A model generated the notes under the pieces. It saw only the letters and a list, made by a program, of their open reading frames with translations, was not told the DNA's origin and did not search any database. Of a stretch of 64,000 bases of DNA, positions 1-9,179 are shown piece after piece (the stretch's first letter is position 1; every line of letters starts with the position of its first letter). The translations under genes were made by a program, and so were the position numbers. The DNA lies in contig CAZFST010000013.1 of NCBI GenBank assembly GCA_964522015.1, positions 1 to 64,000 on the forward strand, read 5' to 3'. The DNA comes from QQWI01 sp964522015 (GTDB lineage: Bacteria > Bacillota > Clostridia > Peptostreptococcales > Acidaminobacteraceae).

Positions 1-711
1 TCTCAGCCTAGTCATATCAAGTTATTGCTTGGTTTATTGGTGTGCGAAAGTTGAGACCTTAATCTTAAAGCCGGTGAAATTCTAGGTTTTATTGGGCCTA
101 ACGGGGCTGGCAAAACGACAACCCTTAAAATGATTACCGGCATCATTGCCCCTAGTCAAGGGGAGATTGTGATTAATGGCATTGATATGATCAAAAATCC
201 AGTGGCAGCAAAGGGCCAATTTACCTTTGTGCCGGATCATCCAGAAATTTACGATGGCATCAAAGGTATCGATTATCTCAATTTTATTGCCGATATTTAC
301 GATGTCCCCTTAAAGGGGCGGCAAGAGCAGATACAAGCCTTAACAAAGCGCTTCCAGATTGACGACGCCCTGGGGCAAAGCATCAACCTCTATTCCCACG
401 GTATGCGCCAAAAGCTCATGATCTGTGGCGCCTTGATTCCCAATACAAAATTATTTATTTTAGATGAGCCCCATGTGGGCCTAGATCCCCAATCAGCCAA
501 AGTCCTTAAAGATGTCATGGTTGAGCACTGCGAAAAGGGTGGCACCGTCTTGTTTTCATCCCACGTATTAGAAGTGGTTGAAAACCTGTGCGACCGAGTG
601 GCCATTATTCATAAAGGCAAATTACTGGTACAGGATACCCTTGAAAATATCAAAGCCAATAGAGACATCAGCCTTGAGGACCTATTTTTGGAGATGACCC
701 AAGATGCGTAA
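1..711 (+). CDS. ABC transporter ATP-binding protein, 5' end disrupted
   Basis: ATPase subunit of an ABC exporter working with the permease that overlaps it. From position 55 the frame reads DLNLKAGEILGFIGPNGAGK, a full Walker A. The signature (YSHGMRQKL), Walker B with catalytic Glu (LFILDEPHVGLDP) and H-loop (SSH) follow in the right order. The frame is closed by TGA at 52-54, and neither it nor the neighbouring frame upstream gives a normal ABC N-terminus. Frame 2 (reading AKVE) joins frame 1 (DLNL) only if one base is added near 54. I read this as a frameshift or a broken or artefactual 5' end at the window edge. A start at 130 would delete Walker A and cannot be right. The DrrA/BcrA-like class is inferred from size and motifs. 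Confidence 0.8.
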
Positions 712-2302
712 ATATATTGGGCTCACTAGACTGCAATTGATTGATTTAATGAGTCGCTATACCGGGCAACTGAACATCAAATCCAAAGCCCTTGAAAAAC
801 TGGCCATTCTATTGCCACTACTAATCTTGGCCCCCATGATCGCCATGGTGAAGTCCGTTTATAGCCTCTTTTCACAGTCGGGCTATCCAGAACTCAGCGT
901 GACTTACATCTATGTGGCCTTAGTCCCATTGCTCTTTTTTATGGCAGTCCCCTTGGTTGTCTCAATCTTCTATTATGCCAAGGATGCACAGCTACTGGCG
1001 TCTTTGCCCATCCGTATTGAAGTCATTATCTTATCCAAACTTACCACCATCTATGTGAATCTCATCAGTATCGTGATCTGCTTGTTTGCCCCGGTCATCT
1101 ATTTCTACACAGTAGAGGTAGGCTTTACCTTGGGTAGCTTACTAGCTGGCTTCATTGCCGTGATCTTTGCCCCTCTTATCCCAATCGCCTTTGCCGTTGT
1201 TGCGATCTTGCCATTTATGGGAGCCGCCGCTAAAAAACGCCGTCGTAACCTATGGGTGATCATGGCTAATGTTTTGCTAATTGTGGTGATCATCCTGTTG
1301 CAAACCCTCTTTACCAGATTTCAAATGCACAATTTAGATATCAGCGGCATCTTAAGTGAAGAGGGTGGTTTGCTTAATTTTATGGGTCAAAAATTCCCGC
1401 CCAGTATATGGCTCACAAAAATGGTGATGGGGTCATGGTTGCATGGAGTCTACTTTTTATTGTTACAAGTTGGGGTATTGCTAGGGACACTGAGCATCGC
1501 CAAGGCGCTGTACAGAGGGACTCTGGCCCAGTATAATCAGGCCAGTGGCACCAGCGGGACATACACGGTAAAAACCCATAAAAAGCAAGCTAAAAGATGG
1601 CTCTTAATCAAACGACAAATGGGGATTATTTATCACAACCCCACGTTTTTACTCAATACCATTCTCACTTTATTTGTCCCCATTTTAATCATCGTGATTA
1701 CCAGTGCAACGGGAGAATTCAATCTTGACATGCTGAAAGACCCAACCATTGCACCCTATCACCTCTTTATATTTTGCGGGTTTATCCTGTCCCCAACCAT
1801 TGTGGGGTCTTTATCGGCTACAGCCATCACAAGAGAGGGCAAAAGCTTTTGGGAAACCAGGGTTTTACCCATCTCGGCCAGGGACAATATCATGTCTCGC
1901 ATACTGTGCACAGACCTGATCTGTTTGACTTGCAGTTTTATACTGGGTGGTTTAGGATTATGGTTTATGGGTTTAAAGGTCACCGACGCCTTACTGGCTC
2001 TTGGATTGTTGCTGGTAGTGACCCATCTTTTTTCCATGGCAGATATGTGCATTAACATTCAGCGCCCATTTACCAATTGGACTAATCCAACAGCTGCGGT
2101 TAAAAATAATCTTAATGTGATGTTGGCCTTAGTGGTACGGGTGGTTTTTATAGCACCAGCTTGGTTGCTCTTTAAATTAGGCACAAGCCTAACCCCATCC
2201 CAATTGGTACTCAGTTGGCTGGTGATGGCAGTGGTGTGTGCAGCGATGGTTTATGTTAAACTACTTCCGATTTACGAGAAAAAATTCATTCAAATTGATT
2301 AA
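704..2302 (+). CDS. ABC transporter permease
   Basis: Membrane subunit of an ABC exporter, 532 residues, with about a dozen hydrophobic segments, for example near residues 30-50, 65-90, 105-125, 140-165 and 185-205, plus a second cluster from about residue 315. A soluble basic stretch near residues 295-310 separates the halves. The start overlaps the end of the ATPase gene by 8 nt, so the two are translationally coupled. The length is that of a fused, two-half ABC-2-type permease rather than a six-helix one. The substrate cannot be told from sequence. Confidence 0.8.
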   Translation: MRKYIGLTRLQLIDLMSRYTGQLNIKSKALEKLAILLPLLILAPMIAMVKSVYSLFSQSGYPELSVTYIYVALVPLLFFMAVPLVVSIFYYAKDAQLLASLPIRIEVIILSKLTTIYVNLISIVICLFAPVIYFYTVEVGFTLGSLLAGFIAVIFAPLIPIAFAVVAILPFMGAAAKKRRRNLWVIMANVLLIVVIILLQTLFTRFQMHNLDISGILSEEGGLLNFMGQKFPPSIWLTKMVMGSWLHGVYFLLLQVGVLLGTLSIAKALYRGTLAQYNQASGTSGTYTVKTHKKQAKRWLLIKRQMGIIYHNPTFLLNTILTLFVPILIIVITSATGEFNLDMLKDPTIAPYHLFIFCGFILSPTIVGSLSATAITREGKSFWETRVLPISARDNIMSRILCTDLICLTCSFILGGLGLWFMGLKVTDALLALGLLLVVTHLFSMADMCINIQRPFTNWTNPTAAVKNNLNVMLALVVRVVFIAPAWLLFKLGTSLTPSQLVLSWLVMAVVCAAMVYVKLLPIYEKKFIQID

Positions 2303-2321
2303 TAGATGAAAGGAGCAGGTC

Positions 2322-2822
2322 ATGAAAACAGCATTGGTAATCATTGATCTACAAAAGGCTTGGTATAATGACACTACAAAGAGTTCTGTGGATAGCGCTT
2401 GTGCAGCTATAAATGTACTGAAACCTCTTTTTATAAAAAAACAGCTACCCGTTTATTATATTCAGCACGAAAATCCTGCAGCGGGGATTGTTCAAGGGAC
2501 TGTGGGGTTTGAGTTTTTAGAGGCCATAGCGCCAATGGCTGGGGAGCCCGTTTTTGTTAAGCGCTATGGGAACGCCTTTAATAAGACTAAATTTTACCAA
2601 GCCCTTCTAGCTGATGGTGTGGATACCATTATCCTTACAGGGTACCGGGCCGAAAACTGCATTTTATCCACCTACCGTGGGGCCTTAGACTTGGACTTGA
2701 CACCAATCATTTTAAGGGGCGCCATTGCTGGTCCCATCCAAGAACACAATCAGTTTGTGGAAGCTATCAGTGAAACCATTTCCATTGGGGCACTAAAAAA
2801 GCTCCTAGCGCTTGATTTGTAA
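2322..2822 (+). CDS. isochorismatase-family cysteine hydrolase
   Basis: Cytoplasmic alpha/beta hydrolase of the isochorismatase/nicotinamidase superfamily, 166 residues. The family triad is visible: Asp9 in VIIDLQ, Lys80 in FVKRYGNAF and nucleophile Cys113 in GYRAENC. The ribosome binding site AAAGGAG lies just before the ATG. It starts 19 nt after the ABC permease and probably shares its transcript. Substrate unknown; members hydrolyse isochorismate, nicotinamide, N-carbamoyl compounds or similar amides. Confidence 0.85.
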   Translation: MKTALVIIDLQKAWYNDTTKSSVDSACAAINVLKPLFIKKQLPVYYIQHENPAAGIVQGTVGFEFLEAIAPMAGEPVFVKRYGNAFNKTKFYQALLADGVDTIILTGYRAENCILSTYRGALDLDLTPIILRGAIAGPIQEHNQFVEAISETISIGALKKLLALDL

Positions 2823-2865
2823 AAGCAATCTGCGCCATAAAAAATCAGTCAATATGAGGTATGAC

Positions 2866-3123
2866 ATGACACAATTAAGCACACACAAATGGGTCAAATG
2901 GGTAAAATATTTGACAAATGCTCTAATGGGCTACACCGTCTTGATTTTAGCCATCACTTTGTATCAGCGCTATGATGCATGGCGAATTGGAGGCGCATGC
3001 CCTGTGCCCCTACAACGGATTTGGACCTATTCTGCAATAGCCTCAGCTGTTGCCGCCCTGGTTCTGATCTTGGTGGTTGAAAAATGGCAAAAGAACCATG
3101 TGGAAGAGATAAAGGAAGACTAG
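2866..3123 (+). CDS. small two-helix membrane protein
   Basis: An 85-residue protein with two predicted membrane segments (about residues 20-36 and 53-70) joined by a short loop carrying a Cys-Pro-Val-Pro, ending in a charged tail. The start at 2866 is chosen because GAGGT at 2856-2860 sits 5 nt before it; a longer reading from TTG 2812 would overlap the previous gene and lacks such a site. Family not recognised. It is the last gene before a strong terminator. Confidence 0.6.
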   Translation: MTQLSTHKWVKWVKYLTNALMGYTVLILAITLYQRYDAWRIGGACPVPLQRIWTYSAIASAVAALVLILVVEKWQKNHVEEIKED

Positions 3124-3131
3124 TAAGACAG

Positions 3132-3173
3132 AAAAAAGACAGCGACACTTTTTCAAGTGTGCTGTCTTTTTTT
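3132..3173 (+). terminator. intrinsic terminator
   Basis: Long hairpin (AAAAAGACAGC...GCTGTCTTTTT with inner CACTT/AAGTG pairing) followed by a T run, 9 nt after the stop of the small membrane protein. The A-rich 5' flank means it may also stop transcription of corA coming from the other side. Confidence 0.85.
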
Positions 3174-3192
3174 ATGATGATTAACGTGAATT

Positions 3193-4125
3193 CTAAAAGA
3201 GTTTCTTTTTAAACATGATCAGGCCAATGATTGAGGAAATGGTAAAAGAAATTAGCATGATCACAAAAAATGCATAACTATGGGTTGAAAAGGGCATTGG
3301 CACATTCATGCCAAAAAAACTGGCCACCATGGTTGGTATGGCCATAATGATTGTGACAGAAGTTAAGAACTTCATGACCATATTCAGGTTGTTTGATATA
3401 ACAGAGGCGTAGGCGTCCATGGTGCCACTGAGAATATTAGAGTAAATATTGGACATTTCAATGGCCTGTTTATTTTCGATAATGACATCTTCTAAAAGGT
3501 CTTGATCATCGGGGTAGTGTTTAATGGTATCCATCCGAAGCATCCGCTCCAGAACCACTTCGTTTGATCTCAGTGAGGTTGTAAAGTAAACAAGGGACTT
3601 TTCAAGGTCTAAAAGTTGAATGAGTTCTTTATTTTTAAGGGATTTATGAAGCATTTGTTCAATTTGAACGCTTCTTTTATCGATCATTCGCAGAAATCTG
3701 AGGTAGCTAGAGGCGATTTTATAGAGGAGTTGCAATACAATCCGGGTGTGTTTAGTGGTATGAAAGCCCTTAACCCGAGCGTGGAGAAAATCCTGCAAAA
3801 AAGGTGGTTCTTTAAGACAAATGGTAATCACCGCATTTTGATGAAGAATGATACCAAATGGAATGGTGGCATAAAACTCATTATTATGAGATTCTTCAAT
3901 CACCGGAACGTCGACAAGAATCAGGGTGTAATTATCTTCTTGTTCAATACGGGCCCGTTCTTCTTCGTCCAGTGCAGCATAAATGCCACTAGAATCAATA
4001 TCAAAATGAGCAGTAATCTGAGTGATTTCTTGAATGTTTGGCTTTTGAAGATGAATCCAAACCCCTTCTTCTATGCTGTTACAGGTTTCAAGTTGCCCAT
4101 CGATTGTTTTGAATATGGTCATCAT
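3193..4125 (-). CDS. corA: CorA-type magnesium/divalent cation channel
   Basis: Pentameric Mg2+ (or Co2+/Ni2+) channel of the CorA family, 310 residues. The large N-terminal cytoplasmic domain is rich in charged residues. Near the C-terminus are two membrane helices, the first ending in the diagnostic pore motif FFGMNVP, and a basic tail (MFKKKLF). Start at 4125 has GAAAGGA upstream; a second Met follows directly. Monocistronic, with a 150-nt leader and its own promoter. Confidence 0.9.
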   Translation of the reverse strand: MMTIFKTIDGQLETCNSIEEGVWIHLQKPNIQEITQITAHFDIDSSGIYAALDEEERARIEQEDNYTLILVDVPVIEESHNNEFYATIPFGIILHQNAVITICLKEPPFLQDFLHARVKGFHTTKHTRIVLQLLYKIASSYLRFLRMIDKRSVQIEQMLHKSLKNKELIQLLDLEKSLVYFTTSLRSNEVVLERMLRMDTIKHYPDDQDLLEDVIIENKQAIEMSNIYSNILSGTMDAYASVISNNLNMVMKFLTSVTIIMAIPTMVASFFGMNVPMPFSTHSYAFFVIMLISFTISSIIGLIMFKKKLF

Positions 4126-4285
4126 AGGGGTAATCCTTTCTGGCCGCTTAAAATCTTAGCAGCCAGTGACTACTAGAGAAGCGGCATCCATAAAATTGTT
4201 AGTGTTTGCCTACTGGGTCCAGCGTCCATAAGGGTTTCCTCTCGTTTTTGTATTGTCTTGTTTACCTGTTTTTTCAGGCATCTAA
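4126..4285 (-). promoter_or_regulatory. structured 5' leader of corA, class unknown
   Basis: About 155 nt between predicted transcription start and corA. On the RNA strand I see GCCGCUU pairing with AAGCGGC around an inner AGUAG/CUGCU stem just before the Shine-Dalgarno, GGCA/UGCC closing another hairpin, UGG-ACC-CA, and an early CCUG-AAAAAA-CAGG hairpin. The phrases UUAUGGACGC and UUAUGGAUGC form a loose internal duplication. The M-box consensus (GGUGAGGCUCCU) is not present. A metal-responsive leader is an inference from the gene it precedes. Confidence 0.4.
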
Positions 4286-4314
4286 ATCGTACAAGCTGTG
4301 GTCAGTGATGTCAA
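4286..4314 (-). promoter_or_regulatory. sigma-A promoter of corA
   Basis: TTGACA (4314-4309) and TACGAT (4291-4286) with 17 nt between, on the minus strand. Confidence 0.65.
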
Positions 4315-4410
4315 GTAAAATCAAGGTTTTATGTGGCTCATGATGGGATAATGATGCCCTCACTAAAAGGATTGATTCGGCATATTTGTGTGAAAATTGT
4401 GAAAAAACAC

Positions 4411-4437
4411 TTGATTAGAAGTTTTAATTAGTATAAT
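4411..4437 (+). promoter_or_regulatory. probable promoter of the secreted-protein gene
   Basis: TATAAT at 4432-4437 with TTGATT at 4411-4416 (15 nt spacing, short). About 70 nt upstream of the gene at 4507. The remainder of 4315-4410 holds nothing I recognise. Confidence 0.45.
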
Positions 4438-4506
4438 ATGGGAATGGCGCTTGCATCCATGTAATGTCAAGTGACCAATAGAGACTAAGACTTTAGGGGA
4501 ATTCAA

Positions 4507-6879
4507 ATGAAGAAGGTTTTATCGCTAGTTTTGATACTAGCACTATTAGTGCTGCAATGTACAACATTTGCAGATAGTGTGATAACAAATCATGATAATC
4601 ATGACGATCACACAGCGGAAACTCACAGTCTAGAGATTGTGCCAAATGAAGCAAGTAATTTGGATTTAATTGGAATTGACAATGAAATACAACAAAAGTG
4701 TGTTGGTGGTTGTAAAGATACAACTGCCACCTGTACAAAAGCCGGCAAGTGCACTACTTGCGGCACATCAGTAGGTGCAACTGGGCACAACAATTCAGCT
4801 GCCACTTGCCTAAATGCCTCGAAATGTAGCAAATGCGGAAGTACCAGTGGTAGCCCACTCTATCATAATTGGGATGGTGGTCAAAATAACGCAGCACATC
4901 CTCATTATTTCCAAAAAACATGTAATAGATGTGGTGAAAAGGGTGTTCTTGGGTCACCAAGTACAAAGTCAGATTGTGGCACTTGTGTACCACCAGTCAC
5001 AAGCACGCAGCCGATCACGCAGCCAATCACTCAACCAATCACGCAGCCAATCACGCAGCCGATTACACAGCCAATCACAACGGTGCCCGCCACCACCACC
5101 AAGGTCCCACTAACAACAACTACAGCACCACCCGTCACCAGCCCACCAACCCCACCCAGTGGACTTGCGCTTAGTGACCAAGATGGTAGCACCATCGTTC
5201 TCAAATGGAACGGCTCATCAAGTACCGTGGGTATTAAAGAATACCTAGTGGTCCGACGTTGCTTAGGGGTGGAAGTTACTAAAAGCGCTGGATGGACAAC
5301 TCAGTATACGGACACACAACCAGTTCCAGAAGGTACTGTAAACATAAATACTGTCGTACCTGTCCAGCCTGGAGCTGACACATCTGTAAGTGCTGTAATA
5401 GCCATACCATCAGCAGCCACTCCAGATGCAACACCCGCCAACTATGTCTACTCCGTCATTGCAGTGGATAAAAATGGCAAACAATCAGTCCCAAGCGTCC
5501 CACTGACAGTGCCCTTTGACGACTACCCAAACAATGTGGGCAGTGCCAACCTTGTTACAGTAGCCGCCCCGCAATACAGCCAATCAGGCCATCACCACAA
5601 AGCCTCAGACGTTGATACCTTTAAATTCACAGCGCCCATTTCTGGGACTTACTACTTTAGCTCAACCTCTAAAATCGCCATTTCAGTGCTGGATGTCAGC
5701 AGCAACCCTGGGGGCGTGACCGTTCCAAGGCTCGTTGTTAGCCCCACGGATATTACCCCAGTGGAAACACCCATTACACCACCGGTTACAGTAGCCCCAA
5801 GTAATCCGATCACAGTTACTCCACCATCGGTTCCAGTAATATTGGTCCCATCTGATCCGTTTCCAGGGCGGATTACTCGCCCAGTAGAGCCAATTAATCC
5901 GCCAGTCGAGGCCTTTGGCATCAGTGTACCGTCAGGTGCAGAAAGTGAAGCTAGCTTCTCCTCCTACGGCGCAGGTGCAGAAAGCGAAGCACTCTTAGCC
6001 ACTGAATCACTCCCAACCGGTGAGTTACAGCCAGACGTTGAACCCGTGCAAGATGGTAACTTTCCCATTGCTTTGGTTGCTAATAAAACCTATGTGATAA
6101 GAGTGAAGCCAACCACATCAGTTGCGGTGCCGGGGGATTATCGGTTTGCGGTGCAGGTGCCTCGATCCCAGACCAACGTTAAACTGAATGATTCAACTAA
6201 GTTTGTACCAATTGCAAATCCTAAAGCAGGCGGTGCTACCTATTATGGTGGCGACCAAGAGTGGTTTGTTACAGATGTGGGGCAAAATAGCGGATGTGGT
6301 ACAATAGCCGCCTCAAACACAATGGCATACCTGGCGTTAAAAAAATCTGATTTGAGGGCTCTCTATAGTGGAGATAGCATAAATGGTATCACAAAGGAAG
6401 ATTATGTTAAACATATGAATCAAGTCTATGAGTATGTAAGCCCATTAAAAGTGCCACTGTTTGATATAGCAGCAGGCGGAATACCTTTCTTATCATGGTA
6501 TAGTGATGGCGTTGTCAAGTACGCAAAAAGCAAAGGCATAACACTGACAGCACATTGGAGCCCTGATAAAGCAACATTTGAGAACGCTGTTCAATACATC
6601 AAAGATGGATTGAATAAAGATTGTCCTGTGGCACTAATCAATTGGTGGAATCCCAAATTAGTCAGTATACCTTGGATTGATTCTGATATGGGTAATGTGA
6701 TAAATCAGGACTTTCAATTGCATTGGGTCACAATTACAGCAATTGATGACAACCGACCAGGGGGCCAAGTATTTATAGAAGTTTCGTCTTGGGGTAGTAA
6801 AGTAACTTTGAACTTTAATGATATTTGGAATAATACTGACATTAGAGGCTATCAAGGAATCATGTATTTTGATTGGTGA
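4507..6879 (+). CDS. secreted multidomain protein with C39-like cysteine peptidase C-terminus
   Basis: 790 residues. Order: Sec signal peptide (1-22, hydrophobic core, ends TFADS); Cys-rich segment (about 60-160) with repeated CxxC and GHN/HNW phrases as in clostridial surface proteins; six QPIT repeats (168-191) and a Thr/Pro linker; fibronectin III-like domain (about 215-335); PPC-like beta domain (about 338-395, DDYPNN...DTFKF); Pro/Ser-rich stretch; C-terminal domain from about 570 with NSGCGTIAASN (Cys597) and LHWVTI (His739), the pattern of C39-like papain-fold peptidases. Start has GGGGA 7 nt upstream. The same body recurs downstream without a start (7532, 9882). Role as toxin, adhesin or bacteriocin-like effector is inference. 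Confidence 0.75.
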   Translation: MKKVLSLVLILALLVLQCTTFADSVITNHDNHDDHTAETHSLEIVPNEASNLDLIGIDNEIQQKCVGGCKDTTATCTKAGKCTTCGTSVGATGHNNSAATCLNASKCSKCGSTSGSPLYHNWDGGQNNAAHPHYFQKTCNRCGEKGVLGSPSTKSDCGTCVPPVTSTQPITQPITQPITQPITQPITQPITTVPATTTKVPLTTTTAPPVTSPPTPPSGLALSDQDGSTIVLKWNGSSSTVGIKEYLVVRRCLGVEVTKSAGWTTQYTDTQPVPEGTVNINTVVPVQPGADTSVSAVIAIPSAATPDATPANYVYSVIAVDKNGKQSVPSVPLTVPFDDYPNNVGSANLVTVAAPQYSQSGHHHKASDVDTFKFTAPISGTYYFSSTSKIAISVLDVSSNPGGVTVPRLVVSPTDITPVETPITPPVTVAPSNPITVTPPSVPVILVPSDPFPGRITRPVEPINPPVEAFGISVPSGAESEASFSSYGAGAESEALLATESLPTGELQPDVEPVQDGNFPIALVANKTYVIRVKPTTSVAVPGDYRFAVQVPRSQTNVKLNDSTKFVPIANPKAGGATYYGGDQEWFVTDVGQNSGCGTIAASNTMAYLALKKSDLRALYSGDSINGITKEDYVKHMNQVYEYVSPLKVPLFDIAAGGIPFLSWYSDGVVKYAKSKGITLTAHWSPDKATFENAVQYIKDGLNKDCPVALINWWNPKLVSIPWIDSDMGNVINQDFQLHWVTITAIDDNRPGGQVFIEVSSWGSKVTLNFNDIWNNTDIRGYQGIMYFDW
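5008..5079 (+). repeat. 12-bp tandem repeat, six copies (QPIT)
   Basis: Six units of a 12-bp sequence like CAGCCAATCACG encode six consecutive Gln-Pro-Ile-Thr, a flexible linker in the secreted protein. Units differ only at third positions. Copy-number change would stay in frame. Confidence 0.9.
5176..6161 (+). repeat. cassette body, copy A (986 bp)
   Basis: Shared body (FnIII-like plus PPC-like plus Pro-rich region) inside the complete gene. It matches 7532-8517 with no length difference over 986 bp and about 18 amino-acid changes in roughly 328 residues by my count, and matches 9882-10440 partially. Confidence 0.9.
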
Positions 6880-6919
6880 TTTGTTTTTCATAAAATGTAG
6901 CGAAATCAATGGAGGGCTT

Positions 6920-7378
6920 ATGACTACTAAAAGAAAAGTGATAACTTTTTTCTTCACGATAATGATGATAGCATTTTTGATTTTACTTTTTATTGTACAA
7001 AATTCAACTATTTCATTTTCTAATTTGGACACTTTTAAGAATGAAATACGCTCAAAACATAGCTTTATTAAAGGAATTGATATGCATGGCAATAGTCCGA
7101 CCCTCTTTATCAGCTTTAAAACAAATAGGACAATTGATTTGGAAGAAGCGAAAAGTGTCTTTGAAACGACAAAATCTATTCTATTTTCAAATGGTATGCT
7201 ACAGCAAGTAATTGAAGCGCATCAGAAAAAATATGGCGGCACTACGGCAAGAATTATTATAGTTTTTAATAACTCAAAGGATGATGGTAAGGAGTTTGTA
7301 AGATTTAAGTCGTATTCTGAGGATTTCTCAAAATGGTTCATTGATCAAGGCGGAATTGTCATAGAATATCAGCCTTAA
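6920..7378 (+). CDS. small membrane-anchored protein, candidate partner or immunity protein
   Basis: 152 residues with one N-terminal membrane helix (about 7-29, after MTTKRK), then a soluble domain with alternating polar and hydrophobic strands. ATG 6920 is preceded by GGAGGG; it lies 40 nt after the peptidase gene on the same strand. AT-rich relative to the cassette body. No family recognised. The gene in the same place after cassette B is also a single-helix protein but different in sequence, which is the pattern of toxin-specific immunity genes. That role is inferred from position only. Confidence 0.6.
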   Translation: MTTKRKVITFFFTIMMIAFLILLFIVQNSTISFSNLDTFKNEIRSKHSFIKGIDMHGNSPTLFISFKTNRTIDLEEAKSVFETTKSILFSNGMLQQVIEAHQKKYGGTTARIIIVFNNSKDDGKEFVRFKSYSEDFSKWFIDQGGIVIEYQP

Positions 7379-7414
7379 CCGTAAAAATGAATTGACACAT
7401 ATCCCTGTGGATAG

Positions 7415-7449
7415 AAAAAGCCGCACAGAGTTGGTCTGTGCGACTTTTG
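7415..7449 (+). terminator. hairpin terminator after cassette A unit
   Basis: GCCGCACAG (7420-7428) pairs with CTGTGCGAC (7435-7443, one mismatch), followed by TTTT. Ends the transcription unit of the secreted protein and its small partner. Confidence 0.65.
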
Positions 7450-7471
7450 TGGCAATGGGTACATAAAGTAA

Positions 7472-9163
7472 AAAGCTAACATCTGGTTAAAGAAAGAATC
7501 AGCGACTCCACCGAGCAACCTAACACTCACCGACCAAGATGGTAGCACTATTGACCTCAAATGGAACGGCTCATCAAGTACCGTGGGTATTAAAGAATAC
7601 CTAGTGGTCCGACGTTGCTTAGGGGTGGAAGTTACTAAAAGCGCTGGATGGACAACTCAGTATACGGACACACAACCAGTTCCAGAAGGTACTGTAAACA
7701 TAAATACTGTCGTACCTGTCCAGCCTGGAGCTGACACATCTGTAAGTGCTGTAATAGCCTTACCATCAGCAGCCACTCCAGATGCAACACCCGCCAACTA
7801 TGTCTACTCTATTATTGCAGTGGACAACAATGGCAAACAATCAATCCCAAGCGTCCCACTGACAGTGCCCTTTGACGACTACCCAAACAATGTGGCCAGT
7901 GCCAAACTTGTTACAGTAGGCGCCCCGCAATACAGCCAATCAGGCCATCACCACAAAGCCTCTGACATTGATACCTTTAAATTCACAGCGCCTATTTCTG
8001 GGACTTACTACTTCAGCTCAACTTCTAAAATCGCCATTTCAGTGCTGGATGTCAGCAGCAACCCTGGGGGCGTGACCGTTCCAAGGCTCGTTGTTAGCCC
8101 CACGGATATTACCCCAGTGGAAACACCCATTACACCACCGGTTACAGTAGCCCCAAGTAATCCGATCACAGTTACTCCACCATCGGTTCCAGTAATATTG
8201 GTCCCATCTGATCCGTTTCCAGGGCGGATTACTCGCCCAGTAGAGCCAATTAATCCGCCAGTCGAGGCCTTTGGCATCAGTGTACCGTCAGGTGCAGAAA
8301 GTGAAGCTAGCTTCTCCTCATACAACGCAAGTGCAGAAAGCGAATCACTCTTAGCCACTGAATCACTCCCAACTGGTGAGTTACAGCCTGATGGTGAACC
8401 CGTGCAAGATGGTAACTTCCCAATCGCTTTGGTTGCTAATAAAACCTATGTAATTCGTGTAAAGCCAACCAATTTGGTTGCGGTACCGGGGAGTTATGGG
8501 TTTGTGGTGCAGGTGCCGAGTGAAGTCGCAGTTCTAGGAAGCATTCACTACTATTTTTATCTGCCAGAGTGGAAAGATGAAGCAGTAGATGGTGAAAAGC
8601 GTTTAGCTGCTTTTTATGGGGTTAAGGAAGAAGAAATAGTTTTGAAAGAGATTACATCACCTGCACAGTTTAAAGCTGATTGGAATGCAATGGGGATGCT
8701 AAATGGGAACAAAGTAAATATAGGAACTGTTGCGATTAATACACACGCTAATAATGGCGGATTGCAAGATGATCAAGGCAAAATGATAATTAGTTCTAGC
8801 GAAATTGCTAAACTTGATAAAAAAAGTGCAGGAAGGCTAATACTTTTAGGTTGTAATGCTGGACATCTGGATTATAAAGATAATAATCCAGCTGCAAATT
8901 TTGCTAGAAACCTTAATGGAACCAAGGTATTTACCAGTGATGGAACTGTCCATTATGGCAGAAGAATCTTGTATGTAGCAGGTAGTTATTGGTACGATTC
9001 GAGAAATGATGATTTTTTTACAGATCAGTTAGTTAAGGGGACAAGGGATAATGAGGGTTGGTTAGTCTATAAATGTGAGAGCGAATTAGTTCGGATATCT
9101 GAAAGTTTGGGTAAGATTTTCACCTTGACACAGATGCTTCTTGAATTAGGTAAACTTGAATAA
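7472..9163 (+). pseudogene. leaderless cassette B: repeat body plus CHAT/caspase-like C-terminus
   Basis: Open frame from just after TAA 7469-7471. It enters the FnIII-like domain directly (PPSNLTLTDQDGST) with no ATG, ribosome binding site or signal peptide; the first possible initiator, GTG 7583, lies inside the domain and has no site. After the shared body (to 8517) the C-terminus is unrelated to copy A: VAINTHANNGG (His codon 8744) and LILLGCNAG (Cys codon 8852), the His-Cys dyad pattern of CHAT/caspase-like clan CD peptidases, then NFARNLNGTKVFTSDG. The C-terminal part is AT-richer (38% GC for 8581-8640 against 50% for 8161-8220). I read it as a silent orphan module; it could instead be a decayed tandem duplicate. 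Confidence 0.65.
7532..8517 (+). repeat. cassette body, copy B (986 bp)
   Basis: Direct repeat of 5176-6161, equal in length. Upstream, 7505-7531 is still recognisably related (PPSNLTLT versus PPSGLALS), so the duplicated block begins at the start of the FnIII-like domain. Confidence 0.9.
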
Positions 9164-9179
9164 AGATAAGGGGACGAAT

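Noticed and set aside
2812..2865. TTG 2812 as start of the small membrane protein
   Set aside because: It overlaps the previous gene and lacks a ribosome binding site, whereas ATG 2866 has GAGGT.
4126..4285. M-box riboswitch upstream of corA
   Set aside because: The conserved GGUGAGGCUCCU and downstream elements are not there; kept only as an unclassified leader.
5008..5079. CRISPR-like array
   Set aside because: The 12-bp units are contiguous without spacers and are in coding frame; no CRISPR array or cas gene is present in the window.
7583..9163. Treating cassette B as a normal gene starting at GTG 7583
   Set aside because: That GTG is inside the FnIII-like domain at the same codon as in copy A, has no ribosome binding site and leaves no signal peptide. 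The frame is open further upstream to a stop without any start.
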